Source: Vibrio nitrifigilis
GTDB taxonomy: Bacteria; Pseudomonadota; Gammaproteobacteria; Enterobacterales; Vibrionaceae
DNA length: 64,000 bases
Reading direction: 5' to 3'
Assembly: GCF_015686695.1 (NCBI RefSeq)
Contig: NZ_JADPMR010000004.1
Coordinates: 1,116,001-1,180,000, forward strand
Each line of letters starts with the position of its first letter. Position 1 is the stretch's first letter. Position numbers and translations under genes: made by a program. This document shows, piece after piece, positions 16,681-25,960 of this stretch. Under the pieces are notes generated by a model. That model had not been told where the DNA came from. It saw only the letters and a program-made list of their open reading frames with translations, and did no database searches.

Positions 16681-16832
16681 TTGGATGGAGTTACTCAAAC
16701 TTTACTCAACAATCCATCGCACAAAACTCTCAGGTCTCTTTACCGGCTTGGGGCATGAAGATTATAGTGACACCGTAACTAAAGCTGAGCTTTTATCGGG
16801 GTTTAACTCTAACTATATGCGTGTAACGAGTA

Positions 16833-16854
16833 ACAGGGAGCAAAGGCTCCCTGT
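16833..16854. terminator. Bidirectional terminator between mtlR and the polyol dehydrogenase
   Basis: Perfect 9-bp stem ACAGGGAGC / GCTCCCTGT with an AAAG loop, followed by TTCTTT on the plus strand, eight bases before the stop of the convergent gene. Confidence 0.75.
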
Positions 16855-16861
16855 TTCTTTA

Positions 16862-18235
16862 CTAACTTAATAATGCGTATACCGCTTCAATACGATTACG
16901 CAACAGCGCTTCAAATTCTGGTTTCTGCGCCAACTCCCCAAACAAAGATTGATTAGATGCATAGAGGTGAATAGGGTCATCCGCTTCGTACATTTGATGA
17001 ACCGATGCACTATCTAAAATCCCATCATAATAATCGAAGGCTAACCGGCCTATGTGCCACTCTTGCATAAACACATAGAAAATGGCGGGTAGCGATGCAG
17101 TCGCTTTTGGCACCCTACCTTGTGCATACGATTCCACTAGAGTTGGCGTAATCATAGCGGGAATTTTAGAGAAACCATCGCCAGAGACGCGTTGAATCGT
17201 GTCTTTAATATGTTCATTGGTAAAACGATCGAGAACCACATCTCGATATTGATAAAAATCGATATCGTTTTGATGTTGAGAAAGACAAGGAATAACATCG
17301 CGGGTAATGTATTTATACACAATTTCACGAATGAATCCGGTTTGGGTACTTTCGTGAATGTATTTTTGACCAATCAGCGCACCAGTCCAAGCAATTCCTG
17401 CATGAGAAACATTCAGGATCCGAATTTTCGCTTCTTCATAAGGATCAACTGACGCCACCAATTCAACCCCCACTTCTTCCAATTTTGGCCTGCCAGCAAT
17501 AAAGTTATCTTCCAATACCCATTGAATAAACGATTCTCCCATCACAGGAGCACCATCGTGAACGCCCGTTTTGTCCAACACTCGGTCGGTTAAATTAGGC
17601 TCAGGTTTTGGTGTAATACGATCGACCATACTATTAGGAAAACTGACGTTATCAGCAAGCCAGCCCAACACTTTTGCATTGTGTGTAAGGTTCAGAAATT
17701 CTATCAGTCCATCACGAAAACGTTGTCCATTATGGCGCACATTATCACAACTTAGCAGAGTTACAGGCCCTGCTTGCTGTTCGATACGCTGCTCTAATAT
17801 TTTACTAATGGTCCCATAAATCGTTTGGTTACCACCTTGCAGATCTTGCTTGATGTCTGGGTTGTTTATTTGCAGATTAAACTCGGTGTCTAAATAGTAC
17901 CCAGATTCTGTGACTGTAAACGCGATAACTTTTGTATTAGGTTCTGCACCACATGAAATCAGTGGAGCCAAATCGGCTTGCCATGGAATCAATTTTTTTA
18001 TCGATTTGATCAACTCGTGATGCCGATGGCCGCGTGGCGTCACGGTTTCAAGTACATATTCACCGTGTTGCCGTTGCAATGTTTCGATTGTTGCTTCACT
18101 GTCATTACGAATATTACCTGCCGCTATCTGCCAGCTATGGTCACCATTACGCATAAGTTGATTAAAGTACCACGCTTGGTGAGCGCGATGAAACGATCCA
18201 AGGCCAATATGAAGCCAGGTGTAGGGAGTACTCAT
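16862..18235 (-). CDS. Polyol dehydrogenase of the mannitol 2-dehydrogenase family, D-arabinitol 4-dehydrogenase-like
   Basis: 457 residues. N-terminal Rossmann part with HIGLGSFHRAHQAWYFNQL and FTVTESGYYLD; C-terminal helical domain with the family's catalytic K-x4-N-x2-H in KIRILNVSHAG (K270, N275, H278). Long-chain polyol dehydrogenases of this type use NAD(P) and need no zinc. The blocks WQIAAGNIRND, LIPWQADLAPLI and DNVRHNG resemble D-arabinitol 4-dehydrogenase more than fructuronate reductase, from memory only. Start ATG with AAGGAT upstream. Convergent with the mannitol operon; an enzyme for another sugar alcohol would fit the location. Confidence 0.8.
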   Translation of the reverse strand: MSTPYTWLHIGLGSFHRAHQAWYFNQLMRNGDHSWQIAAGNIRNDSEATIETLQRQHGEYVLETVTPRGHRHHELIKSIKKLIPWQADLAPLISCGAEPNTKVIAFTVTESGYYLDTEFNLQINNPDIKQDLQGGNQTIYGTISKILEQRIEQQAGPVTLLSCDNVRHNGQRFRDGLIEFLNLTHNAKVLGWLADNVSFPNSMVDRITPKPEPNLTDRVLDKTGVHDGAPVMGESFIQWVLEDNFIAGRPKLEEVGVELVASVDPYEEAKIRILNVSHAGIAWTGALIGQKYIHESTQTGFIREIVYKYITRDVIPCLSQHQNDIDFYQYRDVVLDRFTNEHIKDTIQRVSGDGFSKIPAMITPTLVESYAQGRVPKATASLPAIFYVFMQEWHIGRLAFDYYDGILDSASVHQMYEADDPIHLYASNQSLFGELAQKPEFEALLRNRIEAVYALLS

Positions 18236-18629
18236 TGTTGTTATCCTTCTTGTTATTCACTCTGATTCACATCCTGATGCTACAAAATGCCCTATTCGTA
18301 AAATGGGTTTGTACTCACACTAATAAAAACAATTAATTAACTAGAAAATAAATGCCCCCATTTGTGATTACTGACCCATTTCATCTCGTTTAAATCAAGC
18401 TATCGCTCATTTGTTTGACATTTGACAACATCGTTTTAAGCCAGCACCACATTCAAAAATCAATAGGATTATCAATAAGATAATTTTATATGCGTAACTT
18501 CCTAATATTGCCAAAATATGAGATTTAGTTCACAATATATCGGTCGATATCTCCCAGTTTTATCTGACTTTACCGGACAACTTGCCTAGGCATCATCTCA
18601 ACATCTTAAAATTCAAGGAAATAATCATA
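18236..18629. other. Divergent promoter region between the polyol dehydrogenase and yqgA
   Basis: About 390 bp, AT-rich, with no gene or strong hairpin that I can support. Confidence 0.5.
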
Positions 18630-19346
18630 ATGATAGGACCATTGGTCAATGCATCCGCCATCATTTGTGGCAGTTTATTGGGTACGCTATTTGGTAACAA
18701 AATATCTAACTCGATGAAGGAAAGAATGCCAATGGTATTCGGTTTAGCATCAATGGGGATTGGGCTATCTATGGCGATCAAAGTAAAACTGCTGCCCGCG
18801 GTGGTTTTATCACTTATTCTTGGTGCCATTATTGGCGAACTCATTCATTTAGAAGAAAACATAAAACGTGTCGCCAACATACTGAAATCGCTAATCACAC
18901 GTTTTGTTTCTCCCCCGAATAGTTCGATGGAACAGAACGCCTATATGGACCGCTTTATCTCCATTTTGATTCTCTTTTGCGTTAGCGGTACGGGTATTTT
19001 TGGGTCAATGAATGAAGGGATGACAGGCGATCCTTCCCTATTAATTGTTAAATCGTTTCTCGATTTCTTTACCGCGGCCATATTTGCCATCACTTTAGGT
19101 TTACCGGTCGCGACATTAGCCATTCCGCAAACACTCGTACAAGTGATCTTGTATTTTTCCGCGAATGCCATCATGCCGTTAACTACGCCAACAATGATTG
19201 CTGATTTTTCTGCTGTTGGTGGGTTATTAGTTTTTGCTACCGGATTTCGCATTTGTGGCAGTATCAACTTTCCCCTCGCGAACCTGTTACCCTCGCTCAT
19301 TATCGCTATGCCAATTTCTGCCACATGGTTAGAATTTGCAGCTTAA
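18630..19346 (+). CDS. yqgA: DUF554 inner-membrane protein YqgA
   Basis: 239 residues from the ATG at 18630, just after AAGGA; an in-frame upstream extension is hydrophilic and out of character. About seven membrane helices with glycine-rich turns: LGTLFGNKIS near the start (the family hallmark), GLASMGIGLSMAIK, FCVSGTGIFGSMNEG and GGLLVFATGFRICG. This is DUF554, E. coli YqgA-like, a predicted transporter-like membrane protein of unknown role. Followed 21 bp later by a GNAT gene. Confidence 0.85.
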   Translation: MIGPLVNASAIICGSLLGTLFGNKISNSMKERMPMVFGLASMGIGLSMAIKVKLLPAVVLSLILGAIIGELIHLEENIKRVANILKSLITRFVSPPNSSMEQNAYMDRFISILILFCVSGTGIFGSMNEGMTGDPSLLIVKSFLDFFTAAIFAITLGLPVATLAIPQTLVQVILYFSANAIMPLTTPTMIADFSAVGGLLVFATGFRICGSINFPLANLLPSLIIAMPISATWLEFAA

Positions 19347-19367
19347 CTATTTCTACAAGGAACGTTT

Positions 19368-19856
19368 ATGCCGACCACTATCCGTCTTGCAACCTCACTC
19401 GATATCGAACGTATTGCTGAAATTGAATCACAAGGATTCCCAGTAGAAGAAGCCGCGACACTGCCAATTTTTCAACGCCGCTTTAACGCGTTTCCGGAAT
19501 GTTTTTTTGTTCTCGAGAAAAATAATCAGATCGTAGGCCAAATTAATGGCTGCCGCTATAGCGCGCCAGAGCTGCCTGACATCTTATATGAAGATGAGCA
19601 CCAGCACTTAAAAGAGGGGGCTTATCAAACCGTATTTGGCTTAGTGATCGCACCGGATTTTCAACATCAAGGTCTAGCACATCAATTACTTGAACACTTT
19701 ATTACGGTTAGTAAGGAACGTGGCGTAAAAGGCCTCGTACTCACTTGTAAAGATAAATTGGTTGGCTTTTATGAACAGCATGGCTTTGTATGTCAGGGAG
19801 TCTCGGACTCAACGCACGGTGGTGCTGTGTGGAATGATATGTTACTGAATTTTTGA
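19368..19856 (+). CDS. GNAT-family N-acetyltransferase
   Basis: 162 residues, a single GNAT fold. Motif A (acetyl-CoA pyrophosphate loop) is DFQHQGLAHQLLEHF around 104-118; LVLTCKDKLVGFYEQHGFVCQG is the motif B region. The layout, with an N-terminal EIESQGFPVEEAAT and a central NGCRY, resembles the bacterial relatives of arylalkylamine (serotonin-type) N-acetyltransferases. The acceptor amine is unknown. Probably co-transcribed with yqgA, and closed by a terminator at 19862. Confidence 0.85.
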   Translation: MPTTIRLATSLDIERIAEIESQGFPVEEAATLPIFQRRFNAFPECFFVLEKNNQIVGQINGCRYSAPELPDILYEDEHQHLKEGAYQTVFGLVIAPDFQHQGLAHQLLEHFITVSKERGVKGLVLTCKDKLVGFYEQHGFVCQGVSDSTHGGAVWNDMLLNF

Positions 19857-19861
19857 TAAAA

Positions 19862-19893
19862 AAATAGGCAGAGTGATTAACCTCTGCCTATTT
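19862..19893. terminator. Bidirectional terminator
   Basis: Perfect 12-bp stem AAATAGGCAGAG / CTCTGCCTATTT with an 8-base loop, between the convergent GNAT and BCCT genes. Confidence 0.9.
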
Positions 19894-19898
19894 AATAA

Positions 19899-21440
19899 TT
19901 ATTTTTTATCCGCTTTCATTTCGGGACGATCTAATAATTCAGGTTTTTTAATCCACTTAATTAATGTCGCACTACATCCAAGAATAATGAGAGTGGCGGG
20001 TAACCCACCGAGGTTGGATAACGATTTAATTCCCTTCACGCCAACCGTGCTCACCATAATCCAAGCCACTAATCCGATAATAATGCCCCATAATACTTTG
20101 ACGCCAATACCACGGGTGTCATTAGAATCAGCATTAAAATCTTTCATACACAAGTCACCAATCGCATCCGTACTAGAATCTGCCGCAGTTACATAAGAAA
20201 CAAACGCCACAAATACCAGAATAAAGGTAGTCAATAAGCCAAGAGGGAGTTCACCAAAGATATGGTAAAGCAACTGCTCAATACCACCATTATTCAAGAT
20301 TGAGTACAATTCTCCCCCAGAACTTTGGTCCATAAAGATCGCAGTACCAGAGAAGACTGCAATCCAGAGCAGTACAAATAGGCTTGGGAATATCACGTTC
20401 ACCATAATAAATTCGCGCACGGTATAACCTCGCGCAATTTTACCGAGGAACATTGCGGTAATCGGTGCCCATGCAAACCAGACAGCCCAATAGAACACGC
20501 TCCACGAATGTGGCCAGTTATCATGAGCAGCTTGACCAGTAAATAGACTGAGGCGGAAGAAGTTTTCTAGATAAGCCCCTACCCCTTCAACACCAATATT
20601 CAAAATATATTGAGTCGGTCCCAGCACAAGAACAAAGACAAAGAGAGCAATCAATAACCAGAAGTTGACCATTGAAAGACGGGCAATGCCTTTGATCAAA
20701 CCGCGCGCGGCTGAGAAAACAAATACAGCAACGATCGCAGCAATGGTAATCCCTAAGGTGAGAGCATTTCGTTCAATAGGAATAAATTGGCTAACCCCAC
20801 CGACGAGAGTTAACGCACCTGTCCCTAACGAAGAAGCCATTCCCACGACCAGAGAGTACAGCGCTAATGCGTCAATAACATCGCCTTTTTTACCCGATAC
20901 CCATTTTCCTAATACCGGTTTCAAAGAGCTACTGATCGAATACGGCATTTTTAAGTTATAAAACGCTAAACCAAAGATAAGCGCTGGAATCGCATAAATC
21001 GCGTAAGGTGTGGGCCCCCAGTGAAGGAACATGGCCGAGAAAGCAAACAAAATGGCATCAGGGCTATCCGGCTTAATATGCAAACTCTTTGGCGGCGTAT
21101 GTAAATGATATAAAGGTTCAGCCGTTGTCCAAAACAACACACCGACCGCAAGCGTGGTACATAACACGATCATAAACCAACGGAGCTTGCTCACGTGTGG
21201 TTTAGCATCTTCACCACCAATGCGGATATTACCTAATTTTGAGCAGTAAGTTACCCCAACTAACACGAGTAGGTAAAAACTGCCCAAACTAAATAGCCAA
21301 GAGAAGTGATTTAACACAAAGCTATTGGCAACACCTGTGTAATGTAAGAATTGATCAAGATTGACCAAACTAAAGACCAAAGCCCCAACCAAAATAATAA
21401 AAGTTGGGAAAAATACTAATGGTCGAATATTTTTAAACAT
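19899..21440 (-). CDS. BCCT-family (betaine/carnitine/choline) transporter
   Basis: About 513 residues with twelve predicted membrane helices. Family signatures: WTTAEPLYHL, then VGMASSLGTGALTLVGGVSQ, the helix-8 block FYWAVWFAWAPITAMFLGKI followed by ARGYTVREF, and SYVTAADSSTDAIG. It should import a quaternary-ammonium compound such as betaine, choline or carnitine, driven by sodium or protons. The start chosen is the ATG at 21440 behind AAGGGA; a GTG at 21467 that overlaps the upstream stop is possible. It follows the CocE-type hydrolase by 23 bp and is very likely co-transcribed, so transporter and hydrolase probably share a substrate. Both diverge from a LysR gene. Confidence 0.88.
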   Translation of the reverse strand: MFKNIRPLVFFPTFIILVGALVFSLVNLDQFLHYTGVANSFVLNHFSWLFSLGSFYLLVLVGVTYCSKLGNIRIGGEDAKPHVSKLRWFMIVLCTTLAVGVLFWTTAEPLYHLHTPPKSLHIKPDSPDAILFAFSAMFLHWGPTPYAIYAIPALIFGLAFYNLKMPYSISSSLKPVLGKWVSGKKGDVIDALALYSLVVGMASSLGTGALTLVGGVSQFIPIERNALTLGITIAAIVAVFVFSAARGLIKGIARLSMVNFWLLIALFVFVLVLGPTQYILNIGVEGVGAYLENFFRLSLFTGQAAHDNWPHSWSVFYWAVWFAWAPITAMFLGKIARGYTVREFIMVNVIFPSLFVLLWIAVFSGTAIFMDQSSGGELYSILNNGGIEQLLYHIFGELPLGLLTTFILVFVAFVSYVTAADSSTDAIGDLCMKDFNADSNDTRGIGVKVLWGIIIGLVAWIMVSTVGVKGIKSLSNLGGLPATLIILGCSATLIKWIKKPELLDRPEMKADKK

Positions 21441-21463
21441 AATTAGTCCCTTAATAAATTGAA

Positions 21464-23458
21464 TCACACGCCCGTTCGTTCGATTTTTTCTTCAAACTCT
21501 TTTTCAAAAATCACTGTCTCGCCTTCCAAGGCTTGCCATTTCGCTGTGATATAGAAAAAGTCGTAATCACATGTCATGTGATAATGCGCCTTCAAACCAG
21601 TCCACCAGCCGTCACGCCCCATATCTAGCTCATAAAAGAGCTCCGATTCAGCGGTTAATGGATCCTCAGGATGGATGGTTTGATACTGCTTCATGCGCAG
21701 ATCAATATCGGTATTACAAGAATTGAAATGTTGACGACCGAAATCATCAATCGTTTCTAAACAAATTTTTCCTGTCTTGTAATCGTGATGAACGATGCGC
21801 TGACTGTCATAGTCTCGCAAACTTTCACCGTCATAACTAACAGATTTATCATAAGCAGGGGGTTCTACTTCTGTTGTCCAAGAGTCACGAGTTGGAACTT
21901 CAATGACACTGGTTGCGGGATCAATCGTTACTGTTGGATGATCTTGCGATGGCCAAACAAGTGGCCAATAGGCTGTCGAAATAGAAATGCGTAATAGGTG
22001 ACCTGCTGGAATTTTATAGGCGACGTGATTTATCGGCACCGTCACCTGATACGATTTACCGGCTTCAAGTCGCTCAAATCGAGAATGATTGTCGCGATGG
22101 TTTAGGTTCCAGGTACCAACACTGATACGAGTGGATGCACCATCAGGATGAACATCACACACTCGAACCGCCAATTGCGCCGTTGGCTTGTCACTTTGAA
22201 TGGTAAGATTGGCCAGTACCTGACCCGCTAATGCTAGGTCCTCTTGCAAAGGCGCCGTATCAAAAGTGACGGAGCCTGCGTCATCAGCACGTTGGTCAGC
22301 AGGTTGCTCCATATCTTGACGAATGCCGACACACAAACGTCCGCCATTGAGCCCTGTAGAATGAGGAGAGCAAATTGACTGTTGCGGTGCGTGAGGATTT
22401 AATTCAGCCACCAAGCGACCATCATCAAGGAAGAAGGATTTTGTCACTGTTTGCGGTGATGGCCAGCACGGTTCACTGATCCATTGACCTGGGCGAACAT
22501 CGTAGTCAGTCTGTGGACGTACACTGTCTTGCAGGTAGTAGGTCAACTGTGGCTCATCATCAATGCCATTTTCGATGCCTTTTAGCCAACGATCCCACCA
22601 ACGTACTGATTCTTTGACATAATCCATTTTCGGATTTGGATATGCAATATTGGGATACTTATGTGCCCATGGGCCGACAAGTCCTTTGCGCGGTACATCT
22701 AAGTGACGTAATAAGCTAAATACCGTATTACGGTAATTATCGGCCCAACCACTCATGGCATACACAGGTATTTTAATATCTGAGTAATCTTCACAGATAG
22801 ATGCATGTTTCCAGTAGTCTTGACGTAACTGCTCTGTTAACCAAGGTTTAGCAAGAAACGGCATCGTGTTTAATCGATCTAACCACTGCTCTTTCCACTG
22901 CTCACCAACGAGAGCTTTATCGGGTGCACGACCTTGCGCATAGGCCCAGAAGAATGATGCCCAATCTAAATTGTCATTAAGCAAACACCCACCCATGAAA
23001 TGAATATCATCGCGATAACGGTCATCCGTCGAACATTGAGTGATAATGGCTTTTAATTGTGGTGGGTTTAAAGCAGCAATTTGCAGTGAGTTGAAGCCCC
23101 CCCAAGAGATGCCCACCATACCGACATTACCGTCACACCATGGTTGATTCGCAATCCAAGCGATAACATCAGTGCCATCTTGCAGTTCCTGTGCGCTATA
23201 TTCATCGACTAGATGACCTTCAGATTCACCACACCCACGTAAATCGACGCGAATACATGCATAGCCGTGAGCGGCCGTTTGCGGCATGGTGATCTCATCA
23301 CGAACGACAGTACCATCGTTTTTGCGATAAGGAAGAAACTCTAGAATAGCTGGAACCGGTTGAGTATTCGCATTTTCAGGCATCCATGCACGGTATGCGA
23401 GCCGTGTTCCATCAGGAAGTGGAAGCATCGCGTGGTGGATTTCTTGAATTTTATGCAT
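21464..23458 (-). CDS. CocE/NonD-family acyl hydrolase (X-Pro dipeptidyl-peptidase S15 type)
   Basis: 664 residues. N-terminal alpha/beta-hydrolase: PLPDGTRLAYRAWMPE, EFLPYRKNDGT, VRVDLRGCGESEG-like strand, nucleophile S118 in GMVGISWGGF, and a helical cap near 160-250; GPWAHKYPN carries the likely catalytic histidine. The C-terminal third is the X-Pro/CocE jelly roll (VPINHVAYKIPAGHLLRISI). Relatives hydrolyse esters, acylated amines or proline peptides. There is no signal peptide, so it acts in the cytoplasm. It comes first in an operon with a BCCT transporter, suggesting hydrolysis of an imported betaine- or choline-type ester or amide; that substrate is inference. Confidence 0.87.
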   Translation of the reverse strand: MHKIQEIHHAMLPLPDGTRLAYRAWMPENANTQPVPAILEFLPYRKNDGTVVRDEITMPQTAAHGYACIRVDLRGCGESEGHLVDEYSAQELQDGTDVIAWIANQPWCDGNVGMVGISWGGFNSLQIAALNPPQLKAIITQCSTDDRYRDDIHFMGGCLLNDNLDWASFFWAYAQGRAPDKALVGEQWKEQWLDRLNTMPFLAKPWLTEQLRQDYWKHASICEDYSDIKIPVYAMSGWADNYRNTVFSLLRHLDVPRKGLVGPWAHKYPNIAYPNPKMDYVKESVRWWDRWLKGIENGIDDEPQLTYYLQDSVRPQTDYDVRPGQWISEPCWPSPQTVTKSFFLDDGRLVAELNPHAPQQSICSPHSTGLNGGRLCVGIRQDMEQPADQRADDAGSVTFDTAPLQEDLALAGQVLANLTIQSDKPTAQLAVRVCDVHPDGASTRISVGTWNLNHRDNHSRFERLEAGKSYQVTVPINHVAYKIPAGHLLRISISTAYWPLVWPSQDHPTVTIDPATSVIEVPTRDSWTTEVEPPAYDKSVSYDGESLRDYDSQRIVHHDYKTGKICLETIDDFGRQHFNSCNTDIDLRMKQYQTIHPEDPLTAESELFYELDMGRDGWWTGLKAHYHMTCDYDFFYITAKWQALEGETVIFEKEFEEKIERTGV

Positions 23459-23542
23459 AGTTAACCGTCCAATCTTTTGAGAATGTAGTTTTTATATTAG
23501 AGGGGTGAATTTGTATGTAAAACGCCATTTTGTTAAGGTAGT

Positions 23543-23559
23543 CTGAACTAAAAGTTCAG
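23543..23559. promoter_or_regulatory. Perfect inverted repeat before the LysR gene
   Basis: CTGAACT-AAA-AGTTCAG, 7-bp arms, ending eight bases before the LysR ATG and touching its ribosome site. Its place in the divergent region suggests autoregulation by the LysR protein; a translation-blocking hairpin is the alternative. Confidence 0.55.
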
Positions 23560-23567
23560 GACAACCT

Positions 23568-24482
23568 ATGCCGATTAATAACAAGACCATTCCATCCCTT
23601 AGTGGCCTTATCCTTTTTGAAGCATCGGCTCGTCTAGGCACATTTACAAATGCAGCCAATGAGTTATGCGTCACACCAACGGCTGTGGCAAAACAGATCA
23701 AACAATTAGAAGCTTTTTTAGACACTCAGCTGTTTTACCGAAAGAAAACCGGTTTAGAACTGACAACCGAGGGAAATGAATATTTAGTTCATGTTTCACA
23801 AGCGTTAAATACTCTGGCAGAAGCGAGTACATCGTTACAAAAACAAGGTCAACCAATCCCATTAAACCTAGAAATTGGGACCTGTTTTTCCCATTTCTGG
23901 CTTATTCCTCGTTTAGATGATTTTCGTTCCCGCTACCCAGAAGTCACCCTGAATATTTCGATCAATAATGAGCGAAATATTGCAGAAAATGCGATTGCTC
24001 CCTACGACGTAGCCTTTTATTACGCCCCTATCGATTCAGTTCAAAAAGAAAATTATTTACTTTTTGACGAACGAATGTTGCTCGTGTGTAGCCCAGGTTT
24101 CTTGGAAAAGCGCCCAGATTGTCGCGATTTAACGACACTTTGGGATCAGCCTCTATTAGGCCTAAGAGATGCACCCGAATTTTGGGAGAATTGGCAATCG
24201 TGGGCGCAGCGCAGTGGTAAAACCTACCGCACGCCGACCAATATGATGGTAATGGAAGATCAAATTGCCGTTATCCAAGCAGCGCTTAACGACGCGGGTA
24301 TTGCGCTTGCTTGGGATTGGCATATTGAACAACTATTGGAAAGCGAGCAGCTGATCGCCTTAACGCCACCACTTGAGTGTTACAACAATGCCTTCTTTCT
24401 ATCTTGTTCAGATAATGCAAACAGGAAAAGTGCTCAGCGATTTATTCGCTGGGTAATGGAACAGTTAAAAGTATCGGGATAA
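23568..24482 (+). CDS. LysR-family transcriptional regulator (GcvA-like architecture)
   Basis: 304 residues. HTH near the N terminus: FEASARLGTFTNAANELCV, TPTAVAKQIKQLEAFL, FYRKKTGLELTTEG. The effector domain starts NLEIGTCFSHFWLIPRLDDF, the GcvA-like pattern, and contains IQAALNDAGIALAWDW. It diverges from the CocE-BCCT operon and most likely controls it in response to the transported compound or its product. The stop lies 17 bp from that of the convergent viaA. Confidence 0.9.
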   Translation: MPINNKTIPSLSGLILFEASARLGTFTNAANELCVTPTAVAKQIKQLEAFLDTQLFYRKKTGLELTTEGNEYLVHVSQALNTLAEASTSLQKQGQPIPLNLEIGTCFSHFWLIPRLDDFRSRYPEVTLNISINNERNIAENAIAPYDVAFYYAPIDSVQKENYLLFDERMLLVCSPGFLEKRPDCRDLTTLWDQPLLGLRDAPEFWENWQSWAQRSGKTYRTPTNMMVMEDQIAVIQAALNDAGIALAWDWHIEQLLESEQLIALTPPLECYNNAFFLSCSDNANRKSAQRFIRWVMEQLKVSG

Positions 24483-24493
24483 TTCACGATACT
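24470..24493. other. Hairpin across the convergent LysR/viaA 3' ends
   Basis: AGTATCG / CGATACT, 7-bp arms with a 10-base loop, overlapping the LysR stop codon. Probably the shared transcription end of two tightly packed genes, though no U-run is present. Confidence 0.45.
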
Positions 24494-24499
24494 GCTCCC

Positions 24500-25945
24500 T
24501 TAGCGACGCTTAAATAGTCGTCCCATTAAGTTCGGGTGGTAGTGCCAGCAGTGATCAAACATCCCAACTAATTCTGGGTTGCCATATTTGGATAAACAAA
24601 TGGCATGAAGGCGGTTATGTTTCTTTTTAAGTTCGGTGACCTGATGGGCAAGTTCTTCACTCTGCTTCGGAGCAATAAAGTCAGAAACGATCAATAGATC
24701 AGCATTACGATAACGCTTACCTTGCATTAGCTCTATCGCTTTAAAAATAACAGGTTCGAAATCGGTGCCACCATGGAAGGTATAACTGAGAAAATCGCTT
24801 GCTTCTCTTAACCCCTGCTTGTGTGTCAGCTCATACATAATATGCTCAGTTGAAAATAACATCACATAACAGTCTCGATCCTCTTCAAGCGCTATTTGCA
24901 TTAACGCATAAGCCATTGCCTTGGCACATTGTTCGGGAAAACCACTCATGGAGCCAGAGGCATCGACACAAATAATAAAGGGCCCTTTCTCAATATCGGC
25001 TTGGCGGTGCTCGGGTCGGTGCGTTTTTACTTTACGTAACGTGCGCGTTTTACCACTGGTGCGGTAATTCATTAACCGCTTATCAGCAAAACGTTTATAG
25101 AACACAACTTCAAGTTCAGGATAAGCAAGAAATAATGTTTCGTTAGGTAGTAACTTATTGAGGTCATCATCTTCATGAACGCCAACAATATCGTCAACGG
25201 CCATATCCGACTTTTCTTCGACCATTTCAGGTTCTTCTGCGGGCGCTTTATTTAAACTAGGATCATCGACGTCACTCGCCATTCGGCCAAGCTTTTCAGC
25301 CATATCCAACAGCTTGGGATTTTTGCGCAAAAATTGCGCTTGTGACTTCATCGCTGAAACATCACTGCGGCTGAGCTTAGCACCAGCCATATCCCATAAC
25401 CGCCCCAGTCCCTTAACATCACCTTGCTCGGTGACATTGTTCATATCACGTAGGGTTTCCATACGCTGATACAGATCAGCGAGCAATTTTTCTTTGTTTT
25501 CTTCCAGCTCAAGAACTTGTGCTTGACGAATGGAATCGGATAGCGATTGATACCATTGGTCACAGAAAAAATGGGCAAATACTGGATTATTTTCCCCATG
25601 GTTACGCTCTACCAGTTTTTTTGCTTTTCGGTAATACACCGAATCCCTTTCTAACTGACGCATCAGCTCAGGCAGTTGCACAAAAAACTGACTTTCATCC
25701 CAATGAATCACTTCTTGGTAAAGCGCAATTTCCTGTTGAAAACGTTCTGTTTCACAGACTCGAGTGAGTCGTTCACGCGCGTTACTACGCCATTTTAGAA
25801 GATGCTTTTTCATCGAGGTTCCCACGCCCCGATGTTCCGCCATCATCATCACCTGCGAACGTCCCATGAGATCATTCACTGCGGCATCGATAATGCCAGA
25901 ATCAGCAATCATCATGGCTAAGTTTAATCCGTCGGCACCAAGCAT
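24500..25945 (-). CDS. viaA: VWA-domain protein ViaA, partner of RavA
   Basis: 481 residues. The N-terminal two thirds is helical and acidic. A C-terminal von Willebrand A domain starts near 320 with an intact MIDAS, FIICVDASGSMSGF (D328, S330, S332), then THKQGLREASDFLSYTFHGG and LLIVSDFIAP. ViaA stimulates the RavA AAA+ ATPase; in enterobacteria the pair is tied to respiration complexes and aminoglycoside sensitivity. It lies 15 bp after ravA, translationally close. Confidence 0.93.
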   Translation of the reverse strand: MLGADGLNLAMMIADSGIIDAAVNDLMGRSQVMMMAEHRGVGTSMKKHLLKWRSNARERLTRVCETERFQQEIALYQEVIHWDESQFFVQLPELMRQLERDSVYYRKAKKLVERNHGENNPVFAHFFCDQWYQSLSDSIRQAQVLELEENKEKLLADLYQRMETLRDMNNVTEQGDVKGLGRLWDMAGAKLSRSDVSAMKSQAQFLRKNPKLLDMAEKLGRMASDVDDPSLNKAPAEEPEMVEEKSDMAVDDIVGVHEDDDLNKLLPNETLFLAYPELEVVFYKRFADKRLMNYRTSGKTRTLRKVKTHRPEHRQADIEKGPFIICVDASGSMSGFPEQCAKAMAYALMQIALEEDRDCYVMLFSTEHIMYELTHKQGLREASDFLSYTFHGGTDFEPVIFKAIELMQGKRYRNADLLIVSDFIAPKQSEELAHQVTELKKKHNRLHAICLSKYGNPELVGMFDHCWHYHPNLMGRLFKRR

Positions 25946-25960
25946 CTATCTCACATCCAC

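Noticed and set aside
16685..16870. 61-codon frame between mtlR and the polyol dehydrogenase
   Set aside because: It runs through the bidirectional terminator and into the next gene, and has no ribosome site of quality.
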